Shown here piece after piece: positions 1 through 5,502 of a stretch of 6,013 bases of DNA (the first letter of the stretch is position 1; each line of letters opens with the position of its first letter). Source of the stretch: Opitutales bacterium (GTDB lineage: Bacteria > Verrucomicrobiota > Verrucomicrobiia > Opitutales > Intestinicryptomonadaceae); contig JAGBOM010000178.1 of the NCBI GenBank assembly GCA_017633865.1, positions 1 through 6,013 on the forward strand, written 5' to 3'. The notes beneath the pieces are model-generated. The model was not told the DNA's origin. It did no database searches and saw only the letters and a program-made list of their open reading frames with translations. A program made the translations under genes and the position numbers.

Positions 1-721
1 CGCCGCTGCCGAGGTTTACGAGGTCGGGCGGGTTCGGCATTTCAAGAAGATGCACGCACGCGTCGGCAAGGTCGTCGACATGCAAAAATTCGCGAAGCGG
101 CGCGCCCGTTCCCCACAAGACGACTTCGGGCAGATTATTTTGCGCGGCCTCGTGAAAGCGCCGTATGAGCGCGGGAAGGACATGCGAGTTCTTCTCGTGG
201 TAGTTGTCGCCCGGGCCGTAAAGGTTTGTGGGCATGCCGCTGTGGTAGCAGACGCCGTGCTGCTTTCTAAAATATTCGCAAAGCTTAAGCCCCGCGATTT
301 TCGCTATGGCGTAGGCCTCGTTGGTCTTTTCTAGTTCGCTTGTAAGCAGCGCGCTTTCGGGAATGGGCTGCGGAGCCATTCTCGGATAAATGCAGGTGCT
401 GCCCAAATAAAGCAGGCGCTTTACGCCCGCTTTGTACGCCGCGCGTATCGTATTTAGGGCGATCGCCAAATTGATTTCGATAAAATCCGCGGGATAGGTG
501 TTGTTCGCGTAAATGCCGCCCACCTTCGCCGCCGCGATAACCGCGACGCCGGGATTTTCCGCCTCGAAAAAAGCCTCGGTTTGCGCCTGGTTTGTGAGGT
601 CGAGCTCCTTGTGGGAACGCAAAACAAAATTATCGAAGCCGTTGGCCTTCAGCGCCCTAACGATCGCCGAGCCCACCATTCCCGAATGGCCCGCGACGTA
701 GATTTTATCGGACGGATTCAT
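1..721 (-). CDS. fcl: GDP-L-fucose synthase, C-terminus beyond window
   Basis: Bifunctional 3,5-epimerase/4-reductase of the extended SDR family. It converts GDP-4-keto-6-deoxy-D-mannose to GDP-L-fucose with NADPH in the cytoplasm. My minus-strand translation gives 240 uninterrupted residues from ATG at 721, of about 310-320 expected; the rest lies beyond position 1. The Rossmann motif is GHSGMVG (residues 11-17). The catalytic triad is Ser108 (in LGSTCIYP), Tyr137 and Lys141 (YAIAK). Cys110 and His180 match the epimerase Cys109/His179 of the E. coli enzyme almost position for position. The later motif [12 protein letters not shown] is also typical. Its ATG shares one base with the gmd stop (TAATG), so it is translationally coupled to the preceding step of the pathway. 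The product, GDP-fucose, would feed a fucosyltransferase not seen here. Nothing looks broken. Confidence 0.96.
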   Translation of the reverse strand, partial: MNPSDKIYVAGHSGMVGSAIVRALKANGFDNFVLRSHKELDLTNQAQTEAFFEAENPGVAVIAAAKVGGIYANNTYPADFIEINLAIALNTIRAAYKAGVKRLLYLGSTCIYPRMAPQPIPESALLTSELEKTNEAYAIAKIAGLKLCEYFRKQHGVCYHSGMPTNLYGPGDNYHEKNSHVLPALIRRFHEAAQNNLPEVVLWGTGAPLREFLHVDDLADACVHLLEMPNPPDLVNLGSG

Positions 722-1770
722 TATTTTGCCGCCTCTTTCTTTGCCAAGGCGAAGTCAGCGTCGGTCATGATTTCGACAAGCTTTTTAAACGTCGTTTTCG
801 GAGCCCAGCCCAGCTCGCGCTTTGCCTTTGAGGGGTCGCCCAAAAGCAAATCGACCTCCGTCGGGCGGTAATACTGCGGGGAAACTTCCACCACCACATT
901 GCCCGTCTGGCGGCATAAGCCCTTTTCGTTTTCGGCCTTGCCCTGCCATTCGATGTCCATGCCGAGCCTTGCGAACGAAAGCTCGACAAATTCGCGAACA
1001 GTGTGGGTTTCGTTCGTCGCCAAAACGTATTCCCCCGGCTTCTCCGCCTGAAGGATTCGCCACATGCCCTCAACGTATTCGGGCGCGTAGCCCCAGTCGC
1101 GCTTGGAGTCCATATTGCCCAAAACGAGAGTCTTCTGCAGGCCGAGCTTTATTCTGCCCGCCGCGCGGGTGATTTTGCGGGTCACGAAAGTTTCGCCGCG
1201 GCGCTCGGATTCGTGGTTGAACAAAATGCCGTTCGAGGCGAAAATATTGTAGGCTTCGCGGTAGTTTACTACAATCCAGTACGCGTACAGCTTCGCCACC
1301 GCATAGGGGCTGCGCGGATAAAACGGAGTCGTTTCCCTCTGCGGGGTTTCCTGAACCTTGCCGAAAAGCTCGGAGGTCGACGCCTGATAGAATCTGGTTT
1401 TGCCGACCAGACCCGCCTCCTTTATCGCGTCCAAAAATCGGAGAGTCGCAACCGCGTCGACGTCGGCTGTGTATTCGGGAACGTCGAACGAAACCTTGAC
1501 ATGGCTTTGCGCGCCGAGATTGTAGATTTCATCGGGGGCGGTTTTTTCCAAAATGCGATTTAGGTTCGACGAGTCGGTCAAGTCGCCGTGATGAAGGAAG
1601 AATCTGCCCTTAAGGCTTTCGTCGTTGTATAGATGGTCTATGCGCTGCGTGTTAAAAGAGCTTGCGCGGCGGATTATGCCGTGAACCGTATATCCCTTTG
1701 AAAGCAGCAGCTCCGCCAAATACGAACCGTCCTGCCCCGTAATGCCTGTAATGAGTGCATTTTTTTTCAT
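721..1770 (-). CDS. gmd: GDP-mannose 4,6-dehydratase
   Basis: Converts GDP-D-mannose to GDP-4-keto-6-deoxy-D-mannose, the first committed step to GDP-L-fucose and other GDP-6-deoxyhexoses. The protein is 349 aa, normal for the family, and intact. The N-terminal NADP(H)-binding motif is GITGQDG (residues 9-15), followed by [14 protein letters not shown]. Catalytic residues are Thr132 and Glu134 (STSELFG), Tyr156 and Lys160 (YAVAK), the numbering known for E. coli Gmd. The stretch [19 protein letters not shown] (181-200) and the late YYRPTEVD (300-307) are family signatures. The ATG at 1770 follows an AT-rich leader without a Shine-Dalgarno sequence. It is the first gene of a gmd-fcl unit, separated from the upstream acyltransferase operon by a terminator, so it probably has its own promoter in 1771-1910. 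Identity is secure; the polymer receiving the sugar is unknown. Confidence 0.98.
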   Translation of the reverse strand: MKKNALITGITGQDGSYLAELLLSKGYTVHGIIRRASSFNTQRIDHLYNDESLKGRFFLHHGDLTDSSNLNRILEKTAPDEIYNLGAQSHVKVSFDVPEYTADVDAVATLRFLDAIKEAGLVGKTRFYQASTSELFGKVQETPQRETTPFYPRSPYAVAKLYAYWIVVNYREAYNIFASNGILFNHESERRGETFVTRKITRAAGRIKLGLQKTLVLGNMDSKRDWGYAPEYVEGMWRILQAEKPGEYVLATNETHTVREFVELSFARLGMDIEWQGKAENEKGLCRQTGNVVVEVSPQYYRPTEVDLLLGDPSKAKRELGWAPKTTFKKLVEIMTDADFALAKKEAAK

Positions 1771-1811
1771 AATTTAAGAAAAATTAAGCCCGAATTCATG
1801 CATTTTTGCAA

Positions 1812-1831
1812 GTAAATTATACTTTTACAAA
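1812..1831. repeat. AT-rich palindrome, copy A
   Basis: GTAAA...TTTAC arms (1812-1816 and 1824-1828) flank a TTATACT centre, followed by ACAAA shared with copy B. Read on the minus strand, both copies have the form TTTGTAAAA(G/A)TATAAT. It could be an operator overlapping the gmd promoter, or simply a second promoter-like element. The function is inferred only from position. Confidence 0.45.
1816..1821 (-). promoter_or_regulatory. Candidate -10 box for gmd-fcl
   Basis: The minus strand reads a perfect TATAAT here, about 45 bp upstream of the gmd ATG, which would give a leader of roughly 40 nt. No good -35 box lies 16-18 bp further upstream, where the sequence is GGGGAG, so it would need an activator or a non-standard -35. 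It lies inside AT-rich palindrome A. A second identical hexamer sits in palindrome B at 1901-1906. Confidence 0.35.
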
Positions 1832-1860
1832 GAGATCCCTCCCCCCAAAAAAAACTCCGT

Positions 1861-1891
1861 AAATTTTGCGGGATGCACCCGCGTAAAATTT
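1861..1891. other. Strong hairpin in the gmd leader region
   Basis: AAATTTTGCGGG (1861-1872) pairs with CCCGC plus AAAATTT (1878-1882 and 1885-1891), leaving an ATGCA loop and a 2-nt GT bulge. That is a 12-bp stem. On the minus strand an eight-T run follows, but only after a 6-nt gap (1855-1860), so it is not a textbook intrinsic terminator. It could be an attenuator, a processing site or a second, weaker terminator before gmd. Confidence 0.5.
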
Positions 1892-1894
1892 CAT

Positions 1895-1916
1895 GTAAAA
1901 ATTATATTTTTACAAA
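1895..1916. repeat. AT-rich palindrome, copy B
   Basis: A perfect inverted repeat, GTAAAAAT (1895-1902) and ATTTTTAC (1906-1913), with a TAT spacer, followed by ACAAA as in copy A. Its centre (1904) is 84 bp from that of copy A (1820). The minus strand again contains TATAAT. It abuts the T-run of the minus-strand terminator. Confidence 0.5.
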
Positions 1917-1960
1917 AAAACGCCGCGCGTTAAACGCTCAAAAGCATGCTTTCGCGCGGC
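1914..1960 (-). terminator. Rho-independent terminator of the acyltransferase operon
   Basis: An 8-bp GC stem pairs GCCGCGCG (1922-1929) with CGCGCGGC (1953-1960). On the minus strand seven Ts follow one base after the stem (1914-1920), as expected for intrinsic termination about 70 nt past the acyltransferase stop at 2029. The loop is long (23 nt) but contains its own palindrome, AAAGCATGCTTT (1941-1952). On the plus strand the stem is followed by six Ts, so it could act in both directions, though no plus-strand gene ends here. Confidence 0.75.
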
Positions 1961-2028
1961 TTTTTTAAGGAGGAGGGAAAACCGCGAGCGAAAAAACACA
2001 TCGACTAAAAGCTCCAGCCAAAAAATCG

Positions 2029-2661
2029 CTATATCTTTACCGCAGGATTGCCGAAGGCTGAAACGCCGTCTTTTATGTTCATAATTACGCACGAGCCTAT
2101 GCCCACGCGGGCGCGTTTGCCGACTTTAGCGCTTGGTCGCATCGAAACTCTAGAGGCCAAAAACGCGCCCTCGCCCACCTCGCAAAAACCCGTAATGTCG
2201 CAAAACGAGCTTACAACCGCAAACGCTCCGACGCGCGAATCGTGCCCGCAGACAGCATTGCAGTTAAGCATGGCGTAGTCCCCGATTTCGGCGTCGCAGG
2301 TAAGCTTTACGCCGGGGCAGACTACCGTCCCCGCCCCGATTTTTACGTTTTTGCCGATGTAGGCCGTCGGGTGTATGAGGGTTTCGAATTTCGCCCCGCG
2401 CGCAAGAAGCATATTCACAAACTCGATTTTGGGCTCGGGCAGGCCTATCGCGCAAATGAAGGCGTCGCCCTCGGCGGGGGCGTAGTCCTTAATCGAGGAT
2501 ATTACTTTTTGCGGGTAGTCGTAATTGTTCAGGGCGCTTAAATTGTCGTCGATAAAGCCTTTTATTTGCCAGTCGGCGCCGTTTTTTACGCAGTCCAAAA
2601 CGTAGTTGTAAACCTCGCGGCCAAAGCCGCCCGCCCCCACGATTACAATATTCTTTTTCAT
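2029..2661 (-). CDS. PglD/NeuD-type sugar O-/N-acyltransferase
   Basis: A 210-aa protein of the sialic-acid O-acetyltransferase NeuD / PglD family, which transfers an acyl group from CoA or ACP to a sugar, often a nucleotide-activated amino sugar. Residues 1-90 form a small Rossmann-like domain (IVIVGAGGFGREV, 5-17) that binds the nucleotide sugar in PglD. Residues from about 97 onward are hexapeptide repeats of a left-handed beta-helix (HPTAYIGKNVKIGAGTVV and following). His140-Asp141 in NAVCGHDS match the catalytic His of PglD. The end, FGNPAVKI, resembles the usual G(V/N)PAK close. I chose the ATG at 2661 because the Rossmann motif starts at once; a GTG start at 2721 would add 20 implausible residues overlapping the SDR gene. 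It is the last gene of an operon with an ACP and an SDR, so the acyl donor may be an acyl-ACP rather than acetyl-CoA (inference). Acceptor unknown. Confidence 0.9.
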   Translation of the reverse strand: MKKNIVIVGAGGFGREVYNYVLDCVKNGADWQIKGFIDDNLSALNNYDYPQKVISSIKDYAPAEGDAFICAIGLPEPKIEFVNMLLARGAKFETLIHPTAYIGKNVKIGAGTVVCPGVKLTCDAEIGDYAMLNCNAVCGHDSRVGAFAVVSSFCDITGFCEVGEGAFLASRVSMRPSAKVGKRARVGIGSCVIMNIKDGVSAFGNPAVKI

Positions 2662-2666
2662 TTGCG

Positions 2667-3413
2667 CTATTTTTGGCAGGAGTAGCCCCCGTCTATTGTT
2701 ATGTCGCCGCCGGTCATCCACGCGGAGGCGTCTGAAAGCAGAAACAGCGCAAGCCGAGCCACGTCCGCCGCCTTCCCGTAGCCGAGCAAATATTTTTTTC
2801 TGTCGGCCTCGAGCTCGGGGGAATCGGACTCCAAAAAAGCCTTCGTCATCGGAGTTTCGACAAGCCCCGCCGAAATCGAGTTTACCCTGATTTTTCTGGG
2901 AGCCAGCTCCACCGCCATTTCCCGCGCGAGGGCGGAAAGCGCCGCCTTTGAATTGCCGTAGGCGAAATGCCCCGCGTTCGCGAAATTCGCGCTTACGCTC
3001 GACATAAAAACAATGGCCCCGCCCCGCGCCATTTTGCGGCTTTTAACAATCGCGCGGACGATTTCGACCGCCGAGAAATAGTTTACCTCAAAGATTTTGC
3101 GCTCGGCGGCTCTGTCTGAAAATTTTATCGGCATTCGCATATCCGCGCCCGCGCAGTGAATAAAGCCGTCGAGCTGCGGGATTGAATTTGCGAGGCTTTC
3201 GATTTCGCAAACCTCGCCCAAATCCGCCTGAATAAAGCAGTGGCCGCCGCCCGAAATTTCCGCCTTCAATTCGTCGAGCTTTTCGGCGCTTCTTCCCGCC
3301 GCCACAACCTTCGCTCCGGCTTGGGCGAAATACAGCGCGCACTCCCTGCCTATGCCCGAAGTCGCGCCGCTTACGAGAATCGTTTTGTCTTTTAAGGAAA
3401 AAGCCGCGTCCAT
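2667..3413 (-). CDS. SDR oxidoreductase, FabG-like
   Basis: A 248-aa classical short-chain dehydrogenase/reductase, full length. The cofactor motif is SGATSGIG (residues 15-22). Arg41 after beta-strand 2 (AAGRS) favours NADP(H). The catalytic tetrad is complete: Asn111, Ser139, Tyr152, Lys156 (YGNSK). The SAGLVETPM segment (181-189) and the GGDITIDGG end (235-243) are typical. The usual NNAG motif is HCAG here (86-89), a mild deviation. Such proteins reduce 3-ketoacyl-ACP, but the family is broad and many members act on sugars or other alcohols. It sits 5 bp after an ACP gene and 5 bp before a sugar acyltransferase gene. I therefore infer that it reduces a keto group on an ACP-bound acyl chain before transfer. 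The ATG at 3413 has no Shine-Dalgarno sequence. Confidence 0.92.
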   Translation of the reverse strand: MDAAFSLKDKTILVSGATSGIGRECALYFAQAGAKVVAAGRSAEKLDELKAEISGGGHCFIQADLGEVCEIESLANSIPQLDGFIHCAGADMRMPIKFSDRAAERKIFEVNYFSAVEIVRAIVKSRKMARGGAIVFMSSVSANFANAGHFAYGNSKAALSALAREMAVELAPRKIRVNSISAGLVETPMTKAFLESDSPELEADRKKYLLGYGKAADVARLALFLLSDASAWMTGGDITIDGGYSCQK

Positions 3414-3418
3414 ATCGA

Positions 3419-3652
3419 TTATTTTTTAGACTGTATTATCTCGAAGATTTTTTCGGGAGTTGCCGCGGCGGAAATCTCGCGCGCGGTAAGGTTCACGCCG
3501 TATTCGGAGGCGATAAACGCCATTGCGGAAAGCGCCGCGAGAGAATCCCAGCCCGCCGCGGACGCAAGATTTGTGTCGGGGCGTATTTCGGCGTTTTCCA
3601 GCGCGTCTATATTCTCCTTCAAACCTTTTATAAAATTTTCCATAATAGTCAT
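3419..3652 (-). CDS. Acyl carrier protein (first copy)
   Basis: A small four-helix ACP, about 77 aa, carrying a 4'-phosphopantetheine arm. The attachment motif is GWDSL, with Ser37 when counted from the ATG at 3652. The following EYGVNLTAREISAAAT and the C-terminal EKIFEIIQ fit helices II-IV. The start is uncertain: TTG at 3661 (80 aa), ATG at 3652 (77 aa) and ATG at 3643 (74 aa) are all in frame, and none has a Shine-Dalgarno sequence. I prefer the ATG at 3652 because it puts the serine at the same distance from the start as in the second ACP of this window. It heads the operon ACP-SDR-acyltransferase and is probably the dedicated carrier for that branch. It is not the housekeeping AcpP, which normally has DSL preceded by a different, more acidic helix I. 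Confidence 0.9.
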   Translation of the reverse strand: MTIMENFIKGLKENIDALENAEIRPDTNLASAAGWDSLAALSAMAFIASEYGVNLTAREISAAATPEKIFEIIQSKK

Positions 3653-3660
3653 TATTCGCA

Positions 3661-3691
3661 ATTATCGAAAAATTGTAAAGTTTTTTTGCAA
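3661..3691 (-). promoter_or_regulatory. Weak candidate promoter for the ACP-SDR-acyltransferase operon
   Basis: The minus strand has TTGCAA (3686-3691) and GATAAT (3661-3666) separated by 19 bp, in an AT-rich stretch just upstream of the ACP gene. The match is poor and the spacing long. The operon must start in this 113-bp divergent region, but the exact promoter is uncertain. Confidence 0.2.
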
Positions 3692-3720
3692 ATTGAGCCG
3701 ATTCAAAATACAATAAAAGC

Positions 3721-3732
3721 ATTGACATCAAT
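3721..3732. promoter_or_regulatory. Small dyad over the -35 box, possible operator
   Basis: ATTGA and TCAAT flank a CA centre, a perfect 5-bp-arm dyad that coincides with the TTGACA -35 box of the plus-strand promoter. A repressor site here could control the plus-strand operon. The arms are short enough to occur by chance. Confidence 0.2.
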
Positions 3733-3752
3733 AGGCAAATTTCGGATAGAAT
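3722..3752 (+). promoter_or_regulatory. Sigma-70-type promoter of the KAS III operon
   Basis: A perfect -35 box TTGACA (3722-3727) is followed by GATAGAAT. The best -10 readings are TAGAAT (3747-3752, 19-bp spacer) or GATAGA (3745-3750, 17-bp spacer). Transcription would start near 3757-3760, only 6-9 nt before the KAS III ATG at 3766, so the message would be almost leaderless. This fits the absence of a Shine-Dalgarno sequence. Confidence 0.5.
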
Positions 3753-3765
3753 TTTCGTGTAGTAT

Positions 3766-4824
3766 ATGGATTTGAGAGCTAAAATAACGGCTTCGCACTA
3801 CGTTTTGCCGGAGGGCAGGCTGACGAACGAAACGCTGTCGGAGCGCTTCCCGCCGAAAAAAGTCGCGGGCATCTCCAAACTTAGCGGAATATACGAAAGG
3901 CGCGTCGCCCCGAAGGGCGCGACATCCGTAGATTTGGGCGCGGAATGCGCAAAAAGAATGCTCGAAGATTTGAATATTCCCGCGGACGATTTCGACATGC
4001 TCATTTTCGCCTCGCAAACGCGCGACTATATCCTGCCCGCCTCCGCGTTCATAATACACGAAAAACTCGGACTCCCCCAAACCTGCGGCGCGTTCGACCT
4101 GCCGCTGGGCTGCGCGGCCTTTCCCTACGCCATGGGCGTCGCAAACGGGCTAATCGCCTCGGGGCAGTGCAAAAAAATCCTTTTAATCGCCGCGGAGACA
4201 ATCACCCGCCTTATTTATCCGAAGGACAGGGGGCTCGCGCCCCTGCACGGCGACGGCGCGGCAAGCTTTGTAATTTGCGCCTCCGAGGACGGCTCCGGCT
4301 TCGAGTTCGCCGATTTTGGCGCCGACAGCTCCGGCTGGAAATACCTGATTGTGCCCGACGGCGGCATGCGCAGCCCCCTTTCGCCCTCGTCTTTCGAGGA
4401 AAAGACCGACGAAAGCGGCATAACCACCACAAACGCATCCATTCAAATGGACGGCGCGGCGGTTTTCCATTTTTCGATTTCGACAATCCCCGGGGCTATC
4501 AAGAAAGCCCTCGCAAAAAACAAGGCGGACATCGCCTCCTACGATTTGGTTTTGCTGCACCAGGCGAACAAAATGATGCTCGACCAAATTTACGGCGCCC
4601 TCGGCGTTCCCGAAGAGCGCAGATTTTTCTTCATGGAAAAAATCGGCAACCTCAGCGCGGCCTCAAGCCCCGTTTTGCTAGCCGAAGCCCTGCGCGAAGG
4701 GAAGCTCGCCGGCGGCGGCAGGCTGCTCTTGTCGGCGTTCGGCGTCGGCCTTACATGGGGGACATTTTCGATGAAATTCGCGCCTGGTTCGGCAACCCCC
4801 GCAAAGGCCTCAACCCAATTTTAA
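3766..4824 (+). CDS. 3-oxoacyl-ACP synthase III (FabH-like)
   Basis: A 352-aa thiolase-fold enzyme that condenses an acyl thioester with an ACP-bound extender, or in some relatives transfers an acyl group. The FabH triad is complete: Cys116 (LPLGCAAF), His265 (LLHQANK) and Asn295 (IGNLSAASSP). GDGAAS (162-167) and the AFGVGLTWG close (324-332) are family signatures. The wording QTRDYILP, GLIASGQ, SGWKYLIVPDGG and HQANKMML resembles, from memory, the KAS III type of polysaccharide and secondary-metabolite loci rather than housekeeping FabH. The 12-residue tail GSATPAKASTQF extends past the usual end. The ATG at 3766 is the first good start, giving the normal N-terminus. It leads an operon with VOC, ACP and FkbH genes. 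The substrate is unknown; with FkbH it may use glyceryl-ACP, and with the divergent SDR it may supply a 3-ketoacyl-ACP. Confidence 0.93.
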   Translation: MDLRAKITASHYVLPEGRLTNETLSERFPPKKVAGISKLSGIYERRVAPKGATSVDLGAECAKRMLEDLNIPADDFDMLIFASQTRDYILPASAFIIHEKLGLPQTCGAFDLPLGCAAFPYAMGVANGLIASGQCKKILLIAAETITRLIYPKDRGLAPLHGDGAASFVICASEDGSGFEFADFGADSSGWKYLIVPDGGMRSPLSPSSFEEKTDESGITTTNASIQMDGAAVFHFSISTIPGAIKKALAKNKADIASYDLVLLHQANKMMLDQIYGALGVPEERRFFFMEKIGNLSAASSPVLLAEALREGKLAGGGRLLLSAFGVGLTWGTFSMKFAPGSATPAKASTQF

Positions 4825-4825
4825 C

Positions 4826-5248
4826 ATGTTGCTCCACCACATAGGAATGCTTGCAAAAGACCTGCGCGCCGAGGCGGAACGCCTGCGCGGGGTTTGCGGC
4901 TACGAAATTGTGTCGGGCGAAATCGAGGACAGCGTCCAAACGGCGAAGGTCATGTTTTTGAAGCTTCCGCAGACAGACTCTTTCTTGGAGCTCGCCGCCC
5001 CTCTTGGCGAAAACAGCAAGCTCGCGCGAGCCCTAAAAACCGGCGAAAAGCTCCACCACCTCTGCTTCCAGACGGACGACATTTCAGCAGACCTCAAAAA
5101 TTTTAGGGAAAAAGGTTTTCTTATTTTATGCGAGCCCGTGGCCGCCGCCGCGTTTAAAGACAGAAAAATCGCGTGGGTTATGGACTCTCAAAAAAACCTT
5201 TTCGAGCTCGTCGAAAGCGGTTCGGGAGAGCTTCCCCTAAAAGTTTAA
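4826..5248 (+). CDS. VOC (glyoxalase-fold) metalloprotein, methylmalonyl-CoA epimerase-like
   Basis: A 140-aa single-chain vicinal-oxygen-chelate protein with two beta-alpha-beta-beta-beta halves. Putative metal ligands occur where methylmalonyl-CoA epimerase has them: His5 (HHIG), Glu55 (FLELAAPL), His78 (LHHLCFQTDD) and Glu127 (NLFELVE). The pattern LHH.CF..DDI..DL..F..KG is the epimerase/glyoxalase hallmark, and the length fits the family. VOC enzymes use a divalent metal to stabilise an enolate, for example to epimerise an alpha-carbon. The start is fixed by the family, since HHIG comes at residues 4-7, and lies one base after the KAS III stop (TAAcATG), implying coupled translation. Its place between KAS III and ACP suggests that it acts on an ACP- or CoA-bound intermediate of this pathway (inference). 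True methylmalonyl-CoA epimerase is unlikely because no mutase or carboxylase gene is nearby. Confidence 0.85.
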   Translation: MLLHHIGMLAKDLRAEAERLRGVCGYEIVSGEIEDSVQTAKVMFLKLPQTDSFLELAAPLGENSKLARALKTGEKLHHLCFQTDDISADLKNFREKGFLILCEPVAAAAFKDRKIAWVMDSQKNLFELVESGSGELPLKV

Positions 5249-5270
5249 CGCAAAAAGCCGAACACTTGCC

Positions 5271-5495
5271 ATGGACGAAAATCTCAAAAAGCTTCAAAAC
5301 ATTTTCCGCGATATTTTGGACGACGAAAATCTCGAAATTACCGAAAGCTTCTCCCAAAAAGACTGCGAGGGCTGGGACTCCGTCGCGATGGTTCAAATCA
5401 TCCTCGCAGTGGAGTCGGAATTCGGGGTAAAGTTTACGACTTCGGAAGTCGCGAACACCCGCTCCGTTTCCGATTTGCTTAAAAAAATTTCATAG
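5271..5495 (+). CDS. Acyl carrier protein (second copy)
   Basis: A 74-aa ACP with the phosphopantetheine site at Ser37 in GWDSVAM. Helix I is LKKLQNIFRDIL (5-16); helix II and the following region run VAMVQIILAVESEFGVKF, and the end VSDLLKKI fits helix IV. DSV in place of DSL is common in ACPs partnered with FkbH-like or non-fatty-acid enzymes (family knowledge, from memory). It is clearly different in sequence from the first ACP at 3419-3652, so the two are probably not a recent duplication. It lies 22 bp after the VOC gene and 7 bp before the FkbH-like gene, so I infer that it accepts the unit loaded by FkbH. Confidence 0.93.
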   Translation: MDENLKKLQNIFRDILDDENLEITESFSQKDCEGWDSVAMVQIILAVESEFGVKFTTSEVANTRSVSDLLKKIS

Positions 5496-5502
5496 CAAAA
5501 CG

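Noticed and set aside
1003..1563. 186-codon plus-strand open frame opposite gmd
   Set aside because: It is antisense to a fully conserved gmd, shows no recognisable motif and has no start signal.
1847..1854. Run of eight A next to six C (1841-1846) as a phase-variable tract
   Set aside because: It lies in non-coding sequence, not in an open reading frame or between promoter elements at a sensitive spacing. There is no evidence of length variation.
1967..1977. Strong plus-strand Shine-Dalgarno-like AAGGAGGAGGG
   Set aside because: No ATG, GTG or TTG with a credible reading frame follows at a suitable distance on the plus strand. It lies in the 3' untranslated region of the minus-strand operon.
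1910..2092. 60-codon minus-strand open frame across the acyltransferase end and terminator
   Set aside because: It runs through the terminator stem, is Arg/Lys rich, and overlaps the real gene out of frame.
2662..2721. Upstream GTG extension of the acyltransferase
   Set aside because: The added 20 residues (MDDRRRHNNRRG...) are antisense-like, lie inside the SDR gene and precede a normal family N-terminus.
4183..4587. 134-codon minus-strand open frame inside KAS III
   Set aside because: It is antisense to conserved KAS III sequence and carries no domain signature.
3945..4844. 299-codon plus-strand open frame overlapping KAS III
   Set aside because: It is very rich in Arg and Pro with no family motif, and it lies in another frame of a clear, intact KAS III gene. 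It is a GC-bias shadow.
4826..5248. Methylmalonyl-CoA epimerase as a specific assignment
   Set aside because: The fold and ligands fit, but no mutase, carboxylase or propionate gene is present, and the operon context points to ACP-bound substrates. I kept only the superfamily call.
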